A stretch of 64,000 nt of DNA from Adhaeretor mobilis (GTDB lineage Bacteria > Planctomycetota > Planctomycetia > Pirellulales > Lacipirellulaceae): positions 310,001 through 374,000 of the forward strand of contig NZ_CP036263.1 of NCBI RefSeq assembly GCF_007741515.1. The letters are read 5' to 3'. The notes beneath the pieces are model-generated. The model was not told the DNA's origin and ran no database searches. It worked only from the letters and a program-made list of their open reading frames with translations. The translations under genes and the position numbers were made by a program. Of this stretch, positions 55,492 to 63,077 are shown in pieces (the first letter of the stretch is position 1; every line of letters begins with the position of its first letter).

Positions 55492-56280
55492 TTACCACAC
55501 AGGCCAAACACGTCCGTTACTGCGGATCCATTGCGGTGACGAGACATCATAGAGTTGAGTCATTAGCGCAGTGGTTAACAGTTCCGATGATTCGCCCTTG
55601 GCGACAACGGCGCCATTTGCCATGGCCAGCGTATTGGTGAAAGCCGGCATGATCTCTTCGACATGATGCGTGACCAGTACTAGGGCAATGTCGTCGGTTC
55701 GCTGAGCGAGTTGCTCGAGCGCGGCGAGGAGGTGCTCGCGTGCGCCAGGATCAAGACCTCCGCATGGTTCGTCGAGAAAGATGACCAGCGGTTTGGCCAT
55801 CCGCGCCCGAGCGATGAGTACCTTTTGACGTTCGCCTTGCGAGAGTGTGCCGAAAGCCTGCGCGGCCAGACTGTCGGCACCGAGCGCAGCGAGCTGTTCG
55901 CGCGCTTCATCGAATAATCGCGCATGTAACTCGTCTCGCAGTAATTTGCGGCGCAAGCCAACTTGCGCAAAGCGACCGCTCACGACCGTGTCGAGCGCAG
56001 GTTCGTCGGCTGGTACCTTGCCCGGCATATCGAGCGTGACCCAGCCGATGCTCTTGCGTAGTTCTCGCAAGTCGAGCAAACGCTGGCCCAGTCGAGTGAC
56101 TTCGCCACCGGAGTTCGGCCACAAATATCCACAAGCGATCTTCAGCAGTGTCGTCTTGCCCGCCCCATTTGCGCCAAGAATTGCCCAGTGCTGCCCAGGC
56201 TCAACTTGCCAGTTCACACGATCCAGGATGAGTCGCCCGCCGGCGCGGTAGCTTACGTTGGTGAGTTCAAGGATCGACAT
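55492..56280 (-). CDS. ABC transporter ATP-binding protein
   Basis: 262 residues, one nucleotide-binding domain: Walker A GANGAGKTTLLKIACG, signature LSQGERQKVLIARA, Walker B LVIFLDEPCGGLDP and switch His in LVTHHVEEIMP. The sequence falls near the ModF/YlmA-type ATPases, but no permease or binding-protein gene lies nearby, so the substrate is unknown. It could serve a permease encoded elsewhere or act as a soluble ABC protein. Confidence 0.85.
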   Translation of the reverse strand: MSILELTNVSYRAGGRLILDRVNWQVEPGQHWAILGANGAGKTTLLKIACGYLWPNSGGEVTRLGQRLLDLRELRKSIGWVTLDMPGKVPADEPALDTVVSGRFAQVGLRRKLLRDELHARLFDEAREQLAALGADSLAAQAFGTLSQGERQKVLIARARMAKPLVIFLDEPCGGLDPGAREHLLAALEQLAQRTDDIALVLVTHHVEEIMPAFTNTLAMANGAVVAKGESSELLTTALMTQLYDVSSPQWIRSNGRVWPVW

Positions 56281-56780
56281 GCGGAGTTTTGGTTGCGCCC
56301 GTTCGTTAAGTGTCGCTAGGAGCCTTGTTAACTTGCAATCTCGAACGCACCGCGAAAGCTCCTAAAGCTCCTGAGGAGGACAGTAAACAAAAACCCTTGC
56401 CAAAGCAAGGGTTACGACGCCGCAATTCGCCGACTCGCCATAACAGAATGATTCACGACAGAGGAGGGCGTCGTCGACGCTGATTTGTGATCTGCCAAAC
56501 CTGCTGAGTTGAAAATCACCTCGTGCAGTTCGCGCGGTTATTAGGCACTAAAGTTTGTCCAAACTAGTGCAATTCGCGAACTCACTGATTTGAAGCGATC
56601 AAGAAACCTCTAATAGCCACCAAATCGATTATATCCAGTTCCTGACTGCTACGCCGATGCAGGAATCTGTTAGCAACGAAGCCGCCGAAGAGTTCGAGCG
56701 GGCAGAAGTTTCTTGGATTCGCAGGTTTGCGATGCTACGATGATCTAAATGAAACCTGCCTGCATCCAAAAGAGGTCGCC
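56281..56780. other. Intergenic with an orphan terminator
   Basis: 500 bp. AACCCTTGC-CAAA-GCAAGGGTT (56392-56413) is a 9-bp hairpin; on the minus strand it is followed by TTTTTGTTT, a terminator. I see no minus-strand gene to its right, so it may end a small RNA. No other structure is recognised until the ribosome site before 56781. Confidence 0.5.
56392..56413 (-). terminator. Terminator-like hairpin without an assigned gene
   Basis: A 9-bp perfect stem with a CAAA loop on the plus strand; on the minus strand it is followed by a T-rich run. Confidence 0.55.
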
Positions 56781-59093
56781 ATGACCCGTTTACTTACTGT
56801 TGCCGCGTTCCTCCTCTCATTCTCATCTACCGTCCGCGCACAAAGGGCCTACTTTTCGCTCCAGGGGACCATCCCCAACGGTAGCGCTGAAATTGACTTT
56901 GGCTTTGATATCGAACGCAGCGTCAGCAAGCCTGAGTTCTTCCGGTTTGAAACGGATAGCTGGGCAGGCGGGACGAACGCCGCGGGCGACGTGATTTCGG
57001 CAACCGGGTTCGACTCGGAGCTCGAACTGTTCCTAGGGGCCGCATCGACCCTGGCGCTCAGCAACGAGATCGACGACGGCGGTTCGGGCGAGCCCGACTT
57101 CGACGCGCTCATCTCTTGGGACAACGTGCAAACCATTGGCGACCCGCTGCCAAACACGCTCGCGGCAGGCTTTCCCTATCGTTTGGAACTCCGCGGCGTG
57201 AATAACGACACCGGTGCCTGGTCCAATGAGTTGGTTGGCCCCGCCGATGCACTCGAATTTACCGGAGCGATAGGAATGAGCGGCGGAACGATCTCCTCCT
57301 TGAAGTTCGGCACCACCGGCGCCGGCACCACTCCTGCGACTTACAACCACTCGGTCGGCAGCGGCAACTTGGACCTGACTGGCGACTTGGTTATTGCTAA
57401 CACGGGGAACGCCGTGCTCGATCTCAGTAGCGAAACCATTTCCGTCGGTGGCACGGCAACCATCAACTCCGGCGGGACGGTCAGCATCACCGGCTCTGGG
57501 ACGCTCGATGCCCCCGGCGGCGTGAACTTGAACGGTGGACAGATCGTCATGAACAACACCACCGGCCTGCAGGGCTCGACCGTCATACTCAATGCCGATA
57601 ACGGACTCGACATCACCACTAACTCCGTCAACGCAACACTCGGTGGGCTTGCGGGCGTGGGCAGCTTGGATCTCGGCGGCCAAATCGTCACTTCCGGGGC
57701 GGTCGGCGGGGACACCACTTACGCTGGTCGCGTGACGGGGACCAACGTCTCTCGACTACGGCACAATGGTGCTGGCGTGCTCACGCTAACCGGCGGCACA
57801 AACGCCAACCCTTCGACTTTTGGCACGCTCAGCGCCGACGGCAGCACGGGCGGGCTCGTGGTCGACGGCGCCCGCATCGACCTCACCAGCACCGTGCTAT
57901 CAGCCGGTTCGAACACGGCGGTTTCCGCCGTCGACGGCGAGATCACGCTCACCGGCGGCGCCGACGTGGGGATGCCCGCCACGTCGATCGCCATCACGCG
58001 GAGCGGCACGCTCACCCTCACCGGCGCGGGCACGTCGCTCTCTGGCCACCGATTTCAAGGCACCGCGGCAGGGGCACTCATTGTCGAGGAGAACGCCAGC
58101 CTGCAACTGAACAACACGCTCGCCTTCGGAGTCTTTGGCTCTGCGAGCACAACTTACGACTTTCAGGTGCGATCCGGCGGCAACGTCTCGGTGGCCTCGC
58201 TAGGCATCAGTGACACCGCCGATACCCGGGCCGACGCTGTGGTTACCGGCGCCGGCAGCCAGCTATCCGTAAGCTCGATATTGAAGATCGGTTTCGAGGG
58301 TTCCACCGCGGCCGGCGCCGTCGGCACGTTGAGCGTCGAACAGGGCGCCGCAGTCGATGTGACGGGCGTTACGCGGCTCACGAACTCGGGAAGCAGCCTT
58401 ACCATCGATGTCGGGACATTTGAGACCGGAGAACTGCGTAACGATGCCGGAACAACGCCGACAGTCAGCCTCTCCGATCCCGCAGGGGATGTTGCCCTCA
58501 CCGTGGGCACCGCCAACCAGAGTTCAACCTTCGGCGGCACGATTCAAGATGCCGCCAGTGGGCCGGGCTCGCTCAAAAAAATCGGCGCGGGGACTTTCAC
58601 CCTCACCGGCGCCAACACTTACACAGGCGACACGATCATTGACGCCGGCACGCTGAGCATTGCCCAGTCCTTCCTCGCCGACGCCGCCGACGTACATCTG
58701 CTTACCGGAGCAACCTTCGACTTAGACTTCCTGGGCACTGACCTGATCGACGAGCTTTTCATTGATGGAAGTTCCGAGCAGGTGGGGACCCACGGCGCGA
58801 TCGGATCCGGTGCCGACTTCCAGTGGTCGCTCTTCAGCGGAACCGGGCTACTGGAAGTGTCGACGTTCTCGGGGATCCCTGGCGATTTCGATGCGGACGA
58901 CGATGTTGACGGTCTCGATTTCCTCAGCTGGCAACGCAACCCGGCAATCGGAAGCCTCGCAGATTGGGAGTCGAACTACGGCACGTCGACATCGGCATTA
59001 GCCGCTTCCCAAGCAGTGCCCGAGCCTGCAGCGTGGGTCCTGCTGGTGGCAGCATGGGCTCCGGTTGTCCACTTGCGTCGACTGAGAAGCTGA
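56781..59093 (+). CDS. Large PEP-CTERM protein with autotransporter-associated beta repeats
   Basis: 770 residues; ATG at 56781 with AGAGGTCGCC upstream, giving a signal peptide (LLTVAAFLLSFSSTVRAQ). The body has beta-strand repeats (GGTATINSGGTVSITGSGTL, GAGVLTLTGGTNANPSTFGTL, KKIGAGTFTLTGANTYTGDT), the last a textbook autotransporter-associated strand repeat. A dockerin-like part (GDFDADDDVDGLDFLSWQR) and the PEP-CTERM tail (VPEPAAWVLLVA then HLRRLRS) follow. It is predicted to be a fibrous surface protein. Confidence 0.86.
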   Translation: MTRLLTVAAFLLSFSSTVRAQRAYFSLQGTIPNGSAEIDFGFDIERSVSKPEFFRFETDSWAGGTNAAGDVISATGFDSELELFLGAASTLALSNEIDDGGSGEPDFDALISWDNVQTIGDPLPNTLAAGFPYRLELRGVNNDTGAWSNELVGPADALEFTGAIGMSGGTISSLKFGTTGAGTTPATYNHSVGSGNLDLTGDLVIANTGNAVLDLSSETISVGGTATINSGGTVSITGSGTLDAPGGVNLNGGQIVMNNTTGLQGSTVILNADNGLDITTNSVNATLGGLAGVGSLDLGGQIVTSGAVGGDTTYAGRVTGTNVSRLRHNGAGVLTLTGGTNANPSTFGTLSADGSTGGLVVDGARIDLTSTVLSAGSNTAVSAVDGEITLTGGADVGMPATSIAITRSGTLTLTGAGTSLSGHRFQGTAAGALIVEENASLQLNNTLAFGVFGSASTTYDFQVRSGGNVSVASLGISDTADTRADAVVTGAGSQLSVSSILKIGFEGSTAAGAVGTLSVEQGAAVDVTGVTRLTNSGSSLTIDVGTFETGELRNDAGTTPTVSLSDPAGDVALTVGTANQSSTFGGTIQDAASGPGSLKKIGAGTFTLTGANTYTGDTIIDAGTLSIAQSFLADAADVHLLTGATFDLDFLGTDLIDELFIDGSSEQVGTHGAIGSGADFQWSLFSGTGLLEVSTFSGIPGDFDADDDVDGLDFLSWQRNPAIGSLADWESNYGTSTSALAASQAVPEPAAWVLLVAAWAPVVHLRRLRS

Positions 59094-59582
59094 CTGCTTT
59101 GACCCCTAAGGGCACTTAGCCGTTTTGCCGATGGTGAGAAACTTCTGTTCGCCTTACAGCTAGCCGAACGCATATTAATTACATTAATTTTGTGAAAGGA
59201 CGAGCCGTACTGTAATGTATCTGTGAGCCATCGGCTTCCCCCAATGATCGCAATATGCCCACCCGCAAATTCGCGAAGTTGCATCATTTGCGCCAAGCAA
59301 TTCTTGGCACTTGGATCTCTGCCCTCGATTCATCGATTCTAGATTCCGCTAAAGCTGTATCGACTGCTGCGGTGATGTTCCGGTCCGATTCGTATCTCCG
59401 AGCGCGACTTCATCAGGAAACGGCAACCTGCTTGCACACTTCGGACCTGGCGATGATCGAGTGACAGCCCGTAGCAGATAGGTCAGCACTTGTGACGGCG
59501 AAGGGGCTGATAGCAGAACGCTGCACCCACTCGAAACTCATGCCCTGCAACAACTTAGAACAGTGGGCGGCTTGGCAATAAC
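59094..59582. other. Intergenic left of the island edge
   Basis: 489 bp with no supported gene; a short frame at 59255-59464 has no ribosome site or family features. Confidence 0.5.
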
Positions 59583-59618
59583 AAGAGGCCGCGGGTTACG
59601 AGCCCGCGGCCTTGTTTG
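59583..59618 (-). terminator. Strong terminator downstream of tRNA-like 3' end
   Basis: AGGCCGCGGG and CCCGCGGCCT form a 10-bp stem with a 7-nt loop. Minus-strand reading runs from the tRNA-like 3' end at 59660 into this hairpin and then TCTTGTTATT, so it is probably the original terminator of a tmRNA or tRNA gene. Confidence 0.65.
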
Positions 59619-59659
59619 CTGCAAGTCGTTACAAATCAAATTACTGATAACGACAAAAG

Positions 59660-59690
59660 TGGAGGCGGCGGGAATCGAACCCCCCTCGGA
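59660..59690 (-). other. tmRNA/tRNA 3'-end fragment (candidate attachment site)
   Basis: Minus strand: GGGGGGTTCGATTCCC then GCCGCCTCCA, i.e. a T-arm (TTCGATT loop), acceptor 3' strand and discriminator A. This resembles the 3' end of a tmRNA or of a tRNA. The T-stem has a G-G mismatch and no matching 5' part lies within several hundred bases upstream on that strand, so it is a fragment. Integrated elements often leave such a 3'-end copy at the far attachment site. Confidence 0.55.
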
Positions 59691-59978
59691 TATCGAGCTA
59701 ACTCCTGAAGGCCTATGTGATTGCGCTGAATGCCGCACGTGTCGCGCTGCAAATGCGCTGCACGGATATGGCCCAAATTGTCTTTGCGTGGCATCGATGG
59801 ACAATGATCTGCGAAAACTACTGCATTCTTGGGGCGATCTGCCGAACCTCATTCGGAAGGCAATCATGTCGCTCGTCGATCACCAAGACGGTAGCAGTTG
59901 ACTTAGCAATGCGGATAAATAATTGACAAGCGGCTTACAGCTGTGGCAACTTGCTTGCAAGAAGAGAAGGAAGGCAAG

Positions 59979-60176
59979 ATGCGACTGACACAACAACTCG
60001 TCCCCTTGAGAATCCGCTTTGCCAAGTACAGCGCGGCTCGCTTAGCCTGCCGCCAGCAATACTCGCCCAAGTTCCACTGGCTCGGGCCGAAGCCGAAGCC
60101 CAGCTCTCCCAAGCCGCGACCAAAGCTAGAGCCACGCGGCCCGTCGGGAAGAGGTAAGCGGAAGAGTAAGCGGTGA
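59979..60176 (+). CDS. Small basic protein, possible island gene
   Basis: 65 residues (MRLTQQLVPLRIRFAK...) with GAAGGAAGG before the ATG. Basic and Pro-rich towards the end (PKPRPKLEPRGPSGRGKRKSKR is its C-terminus in outline). No family is recognised. Its stop codon overlaps the next start, so the two are translationally coupled. Between 59691 and 59978 nothing is seen. Confidence 0.45.
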   Translation: MRLTQQLVPLRIRFAKYSAARLACRQQYSPKFHWLGPKPKPSSPKPRPKLEPRGPSGRGKRKSKR

Positions 60177-60496
60177 GTCCAAAGCCACGAAAGCCAAGCT
60201 ACGAAGCGGCCGTCTACCAGGACGACCCTGATGCGATCGCCACGGTGAGCGTCTTTGACCCCGATCGCAACGCGGTTGTCCCCGTCGAGATTGGCTACTA
60301 CTACCACGACAAGTCCGTAGGCTCGATCTACCTGCTTGCTGATGTGCGTTCCAAGCAGTTGCTCGCTGAAGCCACTTCCATCGACTTGGTCCGCTTCACT
60401 AAGTCGCGCCCCTCGAAGATTTCGCCGAACAAGGACGCAAAGCCCGCCCAGAGCTACCGCCCAACTCCCCCGGCCAAGCCTTACTTGATGTCCTGA
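60173..60496 (+). CDS. Small hypothetical protein, coupled to previous gene
   Basis: 107 residues; the GTG start overlaps the previous stop (GTGA). A beta-rich central part (AIATVSVFDPDRNAVVPVEI, GSIYLLADVRSKQL) suggests a small folded domain; the tail is Pro/Lys-rich (KPAQSYRPTPPAKP). No family is recognised. Confidence 0.55.
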   Translation: MSPKPRKPSYEAAVYQDDPDAIATVSVFDPDRNAVVPVEIGYYYHDKSVGSIYLLADVRSKQLLAEATSIDLVRFTKSRPSKISPNKDAKPAQSYRPTPPAKPYLMS

Positions 60497-60567
60497 TCAG
60501 GCGTTTGGCCGAACTGTCCAGCTCCACGACCATTTATGCCGAATTTGAGGACAAATAGCGATCTTTC

Positions 60568-60597
60568 TTGCGCCTTGCGGTGAATAGGGGCTATAAT
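60568..60597 (+). promoter_or_regulatory. Sigma-70 type promoter of the Fic gene
   Basis: TTGCGC (60568-60573), 18-bp spacer, TATAAT (60592-60597), with the ATG 24 bp further on. The -10 overlaps the left arm of the inverted repeat at 60594. Confidence 0.55.
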
Positions 60598-60620
60598 CAC
60601 CGCATAAGGAGCGGTGATTA
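60594..60620. promoter_or_regulatory. Perfect 10-bp inverted repeat at the Fic start (operator or RBS hairpin)
   Basis: TAATCACCGC (60594-60603) and GCGGTGATTA (60611-60620) flank a 7-nt spacer carrying most of the ribosome site AAGGAG. The dyad overlaps the -10 region and ends 1 bp before the ATG. It may be an autorepressor operator or, in RNA, a hairpin exposing or hiding the ribosome site. Confidence 0.6.
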
Positions 60621-60621
60621 G

Positions 60622-61755
60622 ATGCCCTATATCCACGAACTGACTGACTGGCCGGCACTGACTTGGGATAGCGAGATTCTCGCTGCACCCCTGGCCGCTG
60701 TGCGCCATCAGCAGGGCCGTCTGCTCGGCAAGATGGACTCCCTAGGTTTTGATCTACGCAACGAGGCCAGCCTAGTTGTCCTGACGGCGGATGTCGTCAA
60801 ATCCTCCGCAATCGAAGGCGCGACGTTAGATCCCGAAGAGGTTCGATCATCGATCGCCAGGAAGCTTGGGCTCGATGTCGCTGGTTTGCCCCGCCCGAGC
60901 CGTGATGTCGATGGAGTGGTCGAGATGATGCTCAACGCGACACAGAAGTTTGACGAGGAGCTGACCGGCGAACGCTTGTGGGGCTGGCACGCGGCGCTCT
61001 TTCCAACTGGGCATAGCGGAATCAACCGTATCGCCGTGGGGCAATGGCGTCACGACGAAGAGGGACCGATGCAAGTGGTTTCTGGCCCGATCGGCAAAGA
61101 GAAGGTCCATTTTCAAGCACCTTCAGCGGAGCGTCTCAGCGAAGAAGTGAAGCGGTTCCTTGATTGGTTCAACACGCCTCAAGTAGGGGAGTCCCTAACA
61201 ACTGATCCCGTGCTGGTAGCTGGGCTGGCGCATTTCTGGTTCGTAACGATCCACCCGTTCGAGGACGGCAATGGTCGGATCGCACGGGCGATCGCCGACA
61301 TGGCACTAGCGCGAGCCGACGGGACGGAGCAACGCTTCTACAGTATGTCTTCGCAAATCGAACTTGAACGTAAGGACTACTATCGGCAACTCGAACATGC
61401 CCAACGCGGTGAACTCGATGTGACCGGCTGGCTGGCCTGGTTCGTCGATTGCCTCGGCCGTGCAATCGAGAGCAGCGATGAGCGTCTTTCCGGAGTGCTC
61501 AAAAAGGCTCGCCTTTGGCAACACCTCAATACGCAGACGGTCAACGAACGCCAACGCCTCGTCATCAACCGAATGCTCAATGGGTTTGAGGGTTTCCTGA
61601 CGACCTCGAAGTACACCAAGTTCGCTAAGTGTTCCGCCGATACGGCGCTACGCGACATCCAAGAATTATTGAGCTGGGGCGTCTTGCTAAAGAACCCCGG
61701 TCGCGGGCGAAGTACGAGTTATCGTTTGGCGGAACCGGAGAATATTGTTGAGTGA
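60622..61755 (+). CDS. Fic-domain AMP/UMP-transferase-like protein (DUF4172 type)
   Basis: 377 residues. N-terminal DUF4172 segment (YIHELTDWPALTWDSEILA), the inhibitory-helix type motif SSAIEG, the Fic core HPFEDGNGRIARA with all key residues (H, D, N, R), and a C-terminal winged-helix region (FLTTSKYTKFAKCSADTALRDIQELLSWGVL). Fic proteins transfer AMP or similar groups from NTPs to target proteins; here the N-terminal SxxxEG motif predicts self-inhibition. The C-terminal wHTH could read the inverted repeat in its own promoter. The target is unknown. The next frame begins inside its last codons. Confidence 0.93.
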   Translation: MPYIHELTDWPALTWDSEILAAPLAAVRHQQGRLLGKMDSLGFDLRNEASLVVLTADVVKSSAIEGATLDPEEVRSSIARKLGLDVAGLPRPSRDVDGVVEMMLNATQKFDEELTGERLWGWHAALFPTGHSGINRIAVGQWRHDEEGPMQVVSGPIGKEKVHFQAPSAERLSEEVKRFLDWFNTPQVGESLTTDPVLVAGLAHFWFVTIHPFEDGNGRIARAIADMALARADGTEQRFYSMSSQIELERKDYYRQLEHAQRGELDVTGWLAWFVDCLGRAIESSDERLSGVLKKARLWQHLNTQTVNERQRLVINRMLNGFEGFLTTSKYTKFAKCSADTALRDIQELLSWGVLLKNPGRGRSTSYRLAEPENIVE

Positions 61756-62131
61756 AGCGGATACCTCATCGCGTTTTCTTCAGGGGTATCTTGTCGAATC
61801 CACGCACCGATCTGATGCCAGAGTCAAGTCAGATAGATATTACCAAGAGTGCAAACTGAAGATGGTCAAGCTCGTGAAGAAGTCTTTGACTCGCGACATA
61901 TCCAACTGCTACGCTCGCGCGATGACGAGCGAGAAGAAATACAAACAACTAATTGGTGAGCAGACCCAACTTATTGAGCAACGCAAACACGCAGCTAAAG
62001 TACTGCGTGACTTCAATCTCATGAAAGAACTGCTGGCTCCCGAGACACGTATCCAGGGTGAAGTCGAACTTACGGATCGACTAGGACAACTCGACCGACG
62101 TCTCGAAGAGATCGATTTCGAACTGATGTGA
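61745..62131 (+). CDS. Small coiled-coil protein overlapping Fic end
   Basis: 128 residues if it starts at the TTG at 61745, or about 89 residues from ATG 61862. The C-terminal part is helical and heptad-like (KKYKQLIGEQTQLIEQRKHAAKVLRDF, DRLGQLDRRLEEIDFELM). Overlap with the Fic stop suggests coupling. The function is unknown; a Fic antagonist or substrate is only a possibility from context. Confidence 0.5.
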   Translation: MLSEADTSSRFLQGYLVESTHRSDARVKSDRYYQECKLKMVKLVKKSLTRDISNCYARAMTSEKKYKQLIGEQTQLIEQRKHAAKVLRDFNLMKELLAPETRIQGEVELTDRLGQLDRRLEEIDFELM

Positions 62132-62292
62132 GCAACGATGGAGTGCAGAAAGAGCAAACTCTAACTGACGTTCCATTAGTGCGCCATAATTGAAAAAGCC
62201 TCGGTAATTGCGATGCAGAAGCTCGGAACTTACCACTTCGAGACGGTGGCCATCAACCAGTGGCCAGATGAGAACGTAGGCTCACAAGGAGC

Positions 62293-62718
62293 TTAAGGCT
62301 GCAACTCTGTTGGCCGTCCGTTGACTTTCAACCAGTGGACCAGTTTCTCAATCGCGGCTGGCGGCATTTGCTTGTCATGCCATTGCCACCCATGCAGAGT
62401 TGGTAAGTCTACATCCGCTATCGTTCTTAATTCTCCGTTCGTAATAGCTGGCAACGAACTTAGGTCGATTTCCAAGGAAATCGCAAGAACATCAAACGGG
62501 CTCTTTCTTGTTGAGGCTTCGCGTATAGGCTCATCCAAGACTGGCTTGGCGGAATTTGCCTGATCTCGCGTGTTTGCAGAAGGCTTGCGAATGGTACTTT
62601 CTCTCTTGCGCCCTGGAGTCTCCACGCGAATATTTACCTCTTTCTTAGCTGACTTTTGGCTGGCCCGTGTTGTGTCGGTTGCTGAAGCGATGTGCGTTGT
62701 TCGTTCTTGACGAGCCAC
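62293..62718 (-). CDS. Hypothetical protein downstream of excisionase-like gene
   Basis: 141 residues. N-terminal half is low-complexity and basic (Thr/Ala/Lys/Arg); the C-terminal half folds (PFDVLAISLEIDLSSLP, VDLPTLHGWQWHDKQMPPAAIEKLVHWLKVNGRP). No family is assigned. It overlaps the upstream HTH gene by 85 bp in another frame, so the true start may be further in, although no better start codon is seen. Confidence 0.45.
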   Translation of the reverse strand: MARQERTTHIASATDTTRASQKSAKKEVNIRVETPGRKRESTIRKPSANTRDQANSAKPVLDEPIREASTRKSPFDVLAISLEIDLSSLPAITNGELRTIADVDLPTLHGWQWHDKQMPPAAIEKLVHWLKVNGRPTELQP

Positions 62719-63020
62719 CGCGCAATCTCTGACTGTCGGTAACGCACCGACTTCCCTATTCGCACAAAAGGAAGCCCGCCGTTGCGCGTGAGATTGTGCA
62801 CATGACGGGGGCTAATGCCAAACAAGTTGGCGACCTGCTTTCCGGAGAACAATCGACAATCGTTTTCGCCCAGTATAGCCTCAGAAGTCGGAGTGCTTGC
62901 TTCGCTTCGTGTCCGGTTATCGTTGACGACTTCGCAGACCAAATCAGCAATCGCAGTCCGCAGCAACGCTAGAGTTGTGCGGACTAATTGCTCAATCTCT
63001 TGCTTACCCAAGTCGATCAT
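62634..63020 (-). CDS. Excisionase/AlpA-like HTH protein
   Basis: 128 residues. The central helix-turn-helix (LFSGKQVANLFGISPRHVHNLTRNGGLPFVRIGKSVRYRQSEIARWLVKNEQ in outline) is the MerR-type HTH_17 found in excisionases and phage AlpA regulators. N-terminal helix EIEQLVRTTLALLRTAIADL is an extension. Such proteins direct excision or regulate integrated elements; here it supports the island interpretation. Confidence 0.82.
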   Translation of the reverse strand: MIDLGKQEIEQLVRTTLALLRTAIADLVCEVVNDNRTRSEASTPTSEAILGENDCRLFSGKQVANLFGISPRHVHNLTRNGGLPFVRIGKSVRYRQSEIARWLVKNEQRTSLQQPTQHGPAKSQLRKR

Positions 63021-63077
63021 TGTGATAGCCCGTCAAGAACGCAATTTGTCAGAATCTTTATTATCACTCTCCATGAC

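Noticed and set aside
59255..59464. 69-codon frame left of the island
   Set aside because: No ribosome site or recognisable features.
59691..60040. Possible complete tmRNA on the minus strand
   Set aside because: No tag-peptide frame or matching 5' acceptor sequence found; only the 3' end is present.
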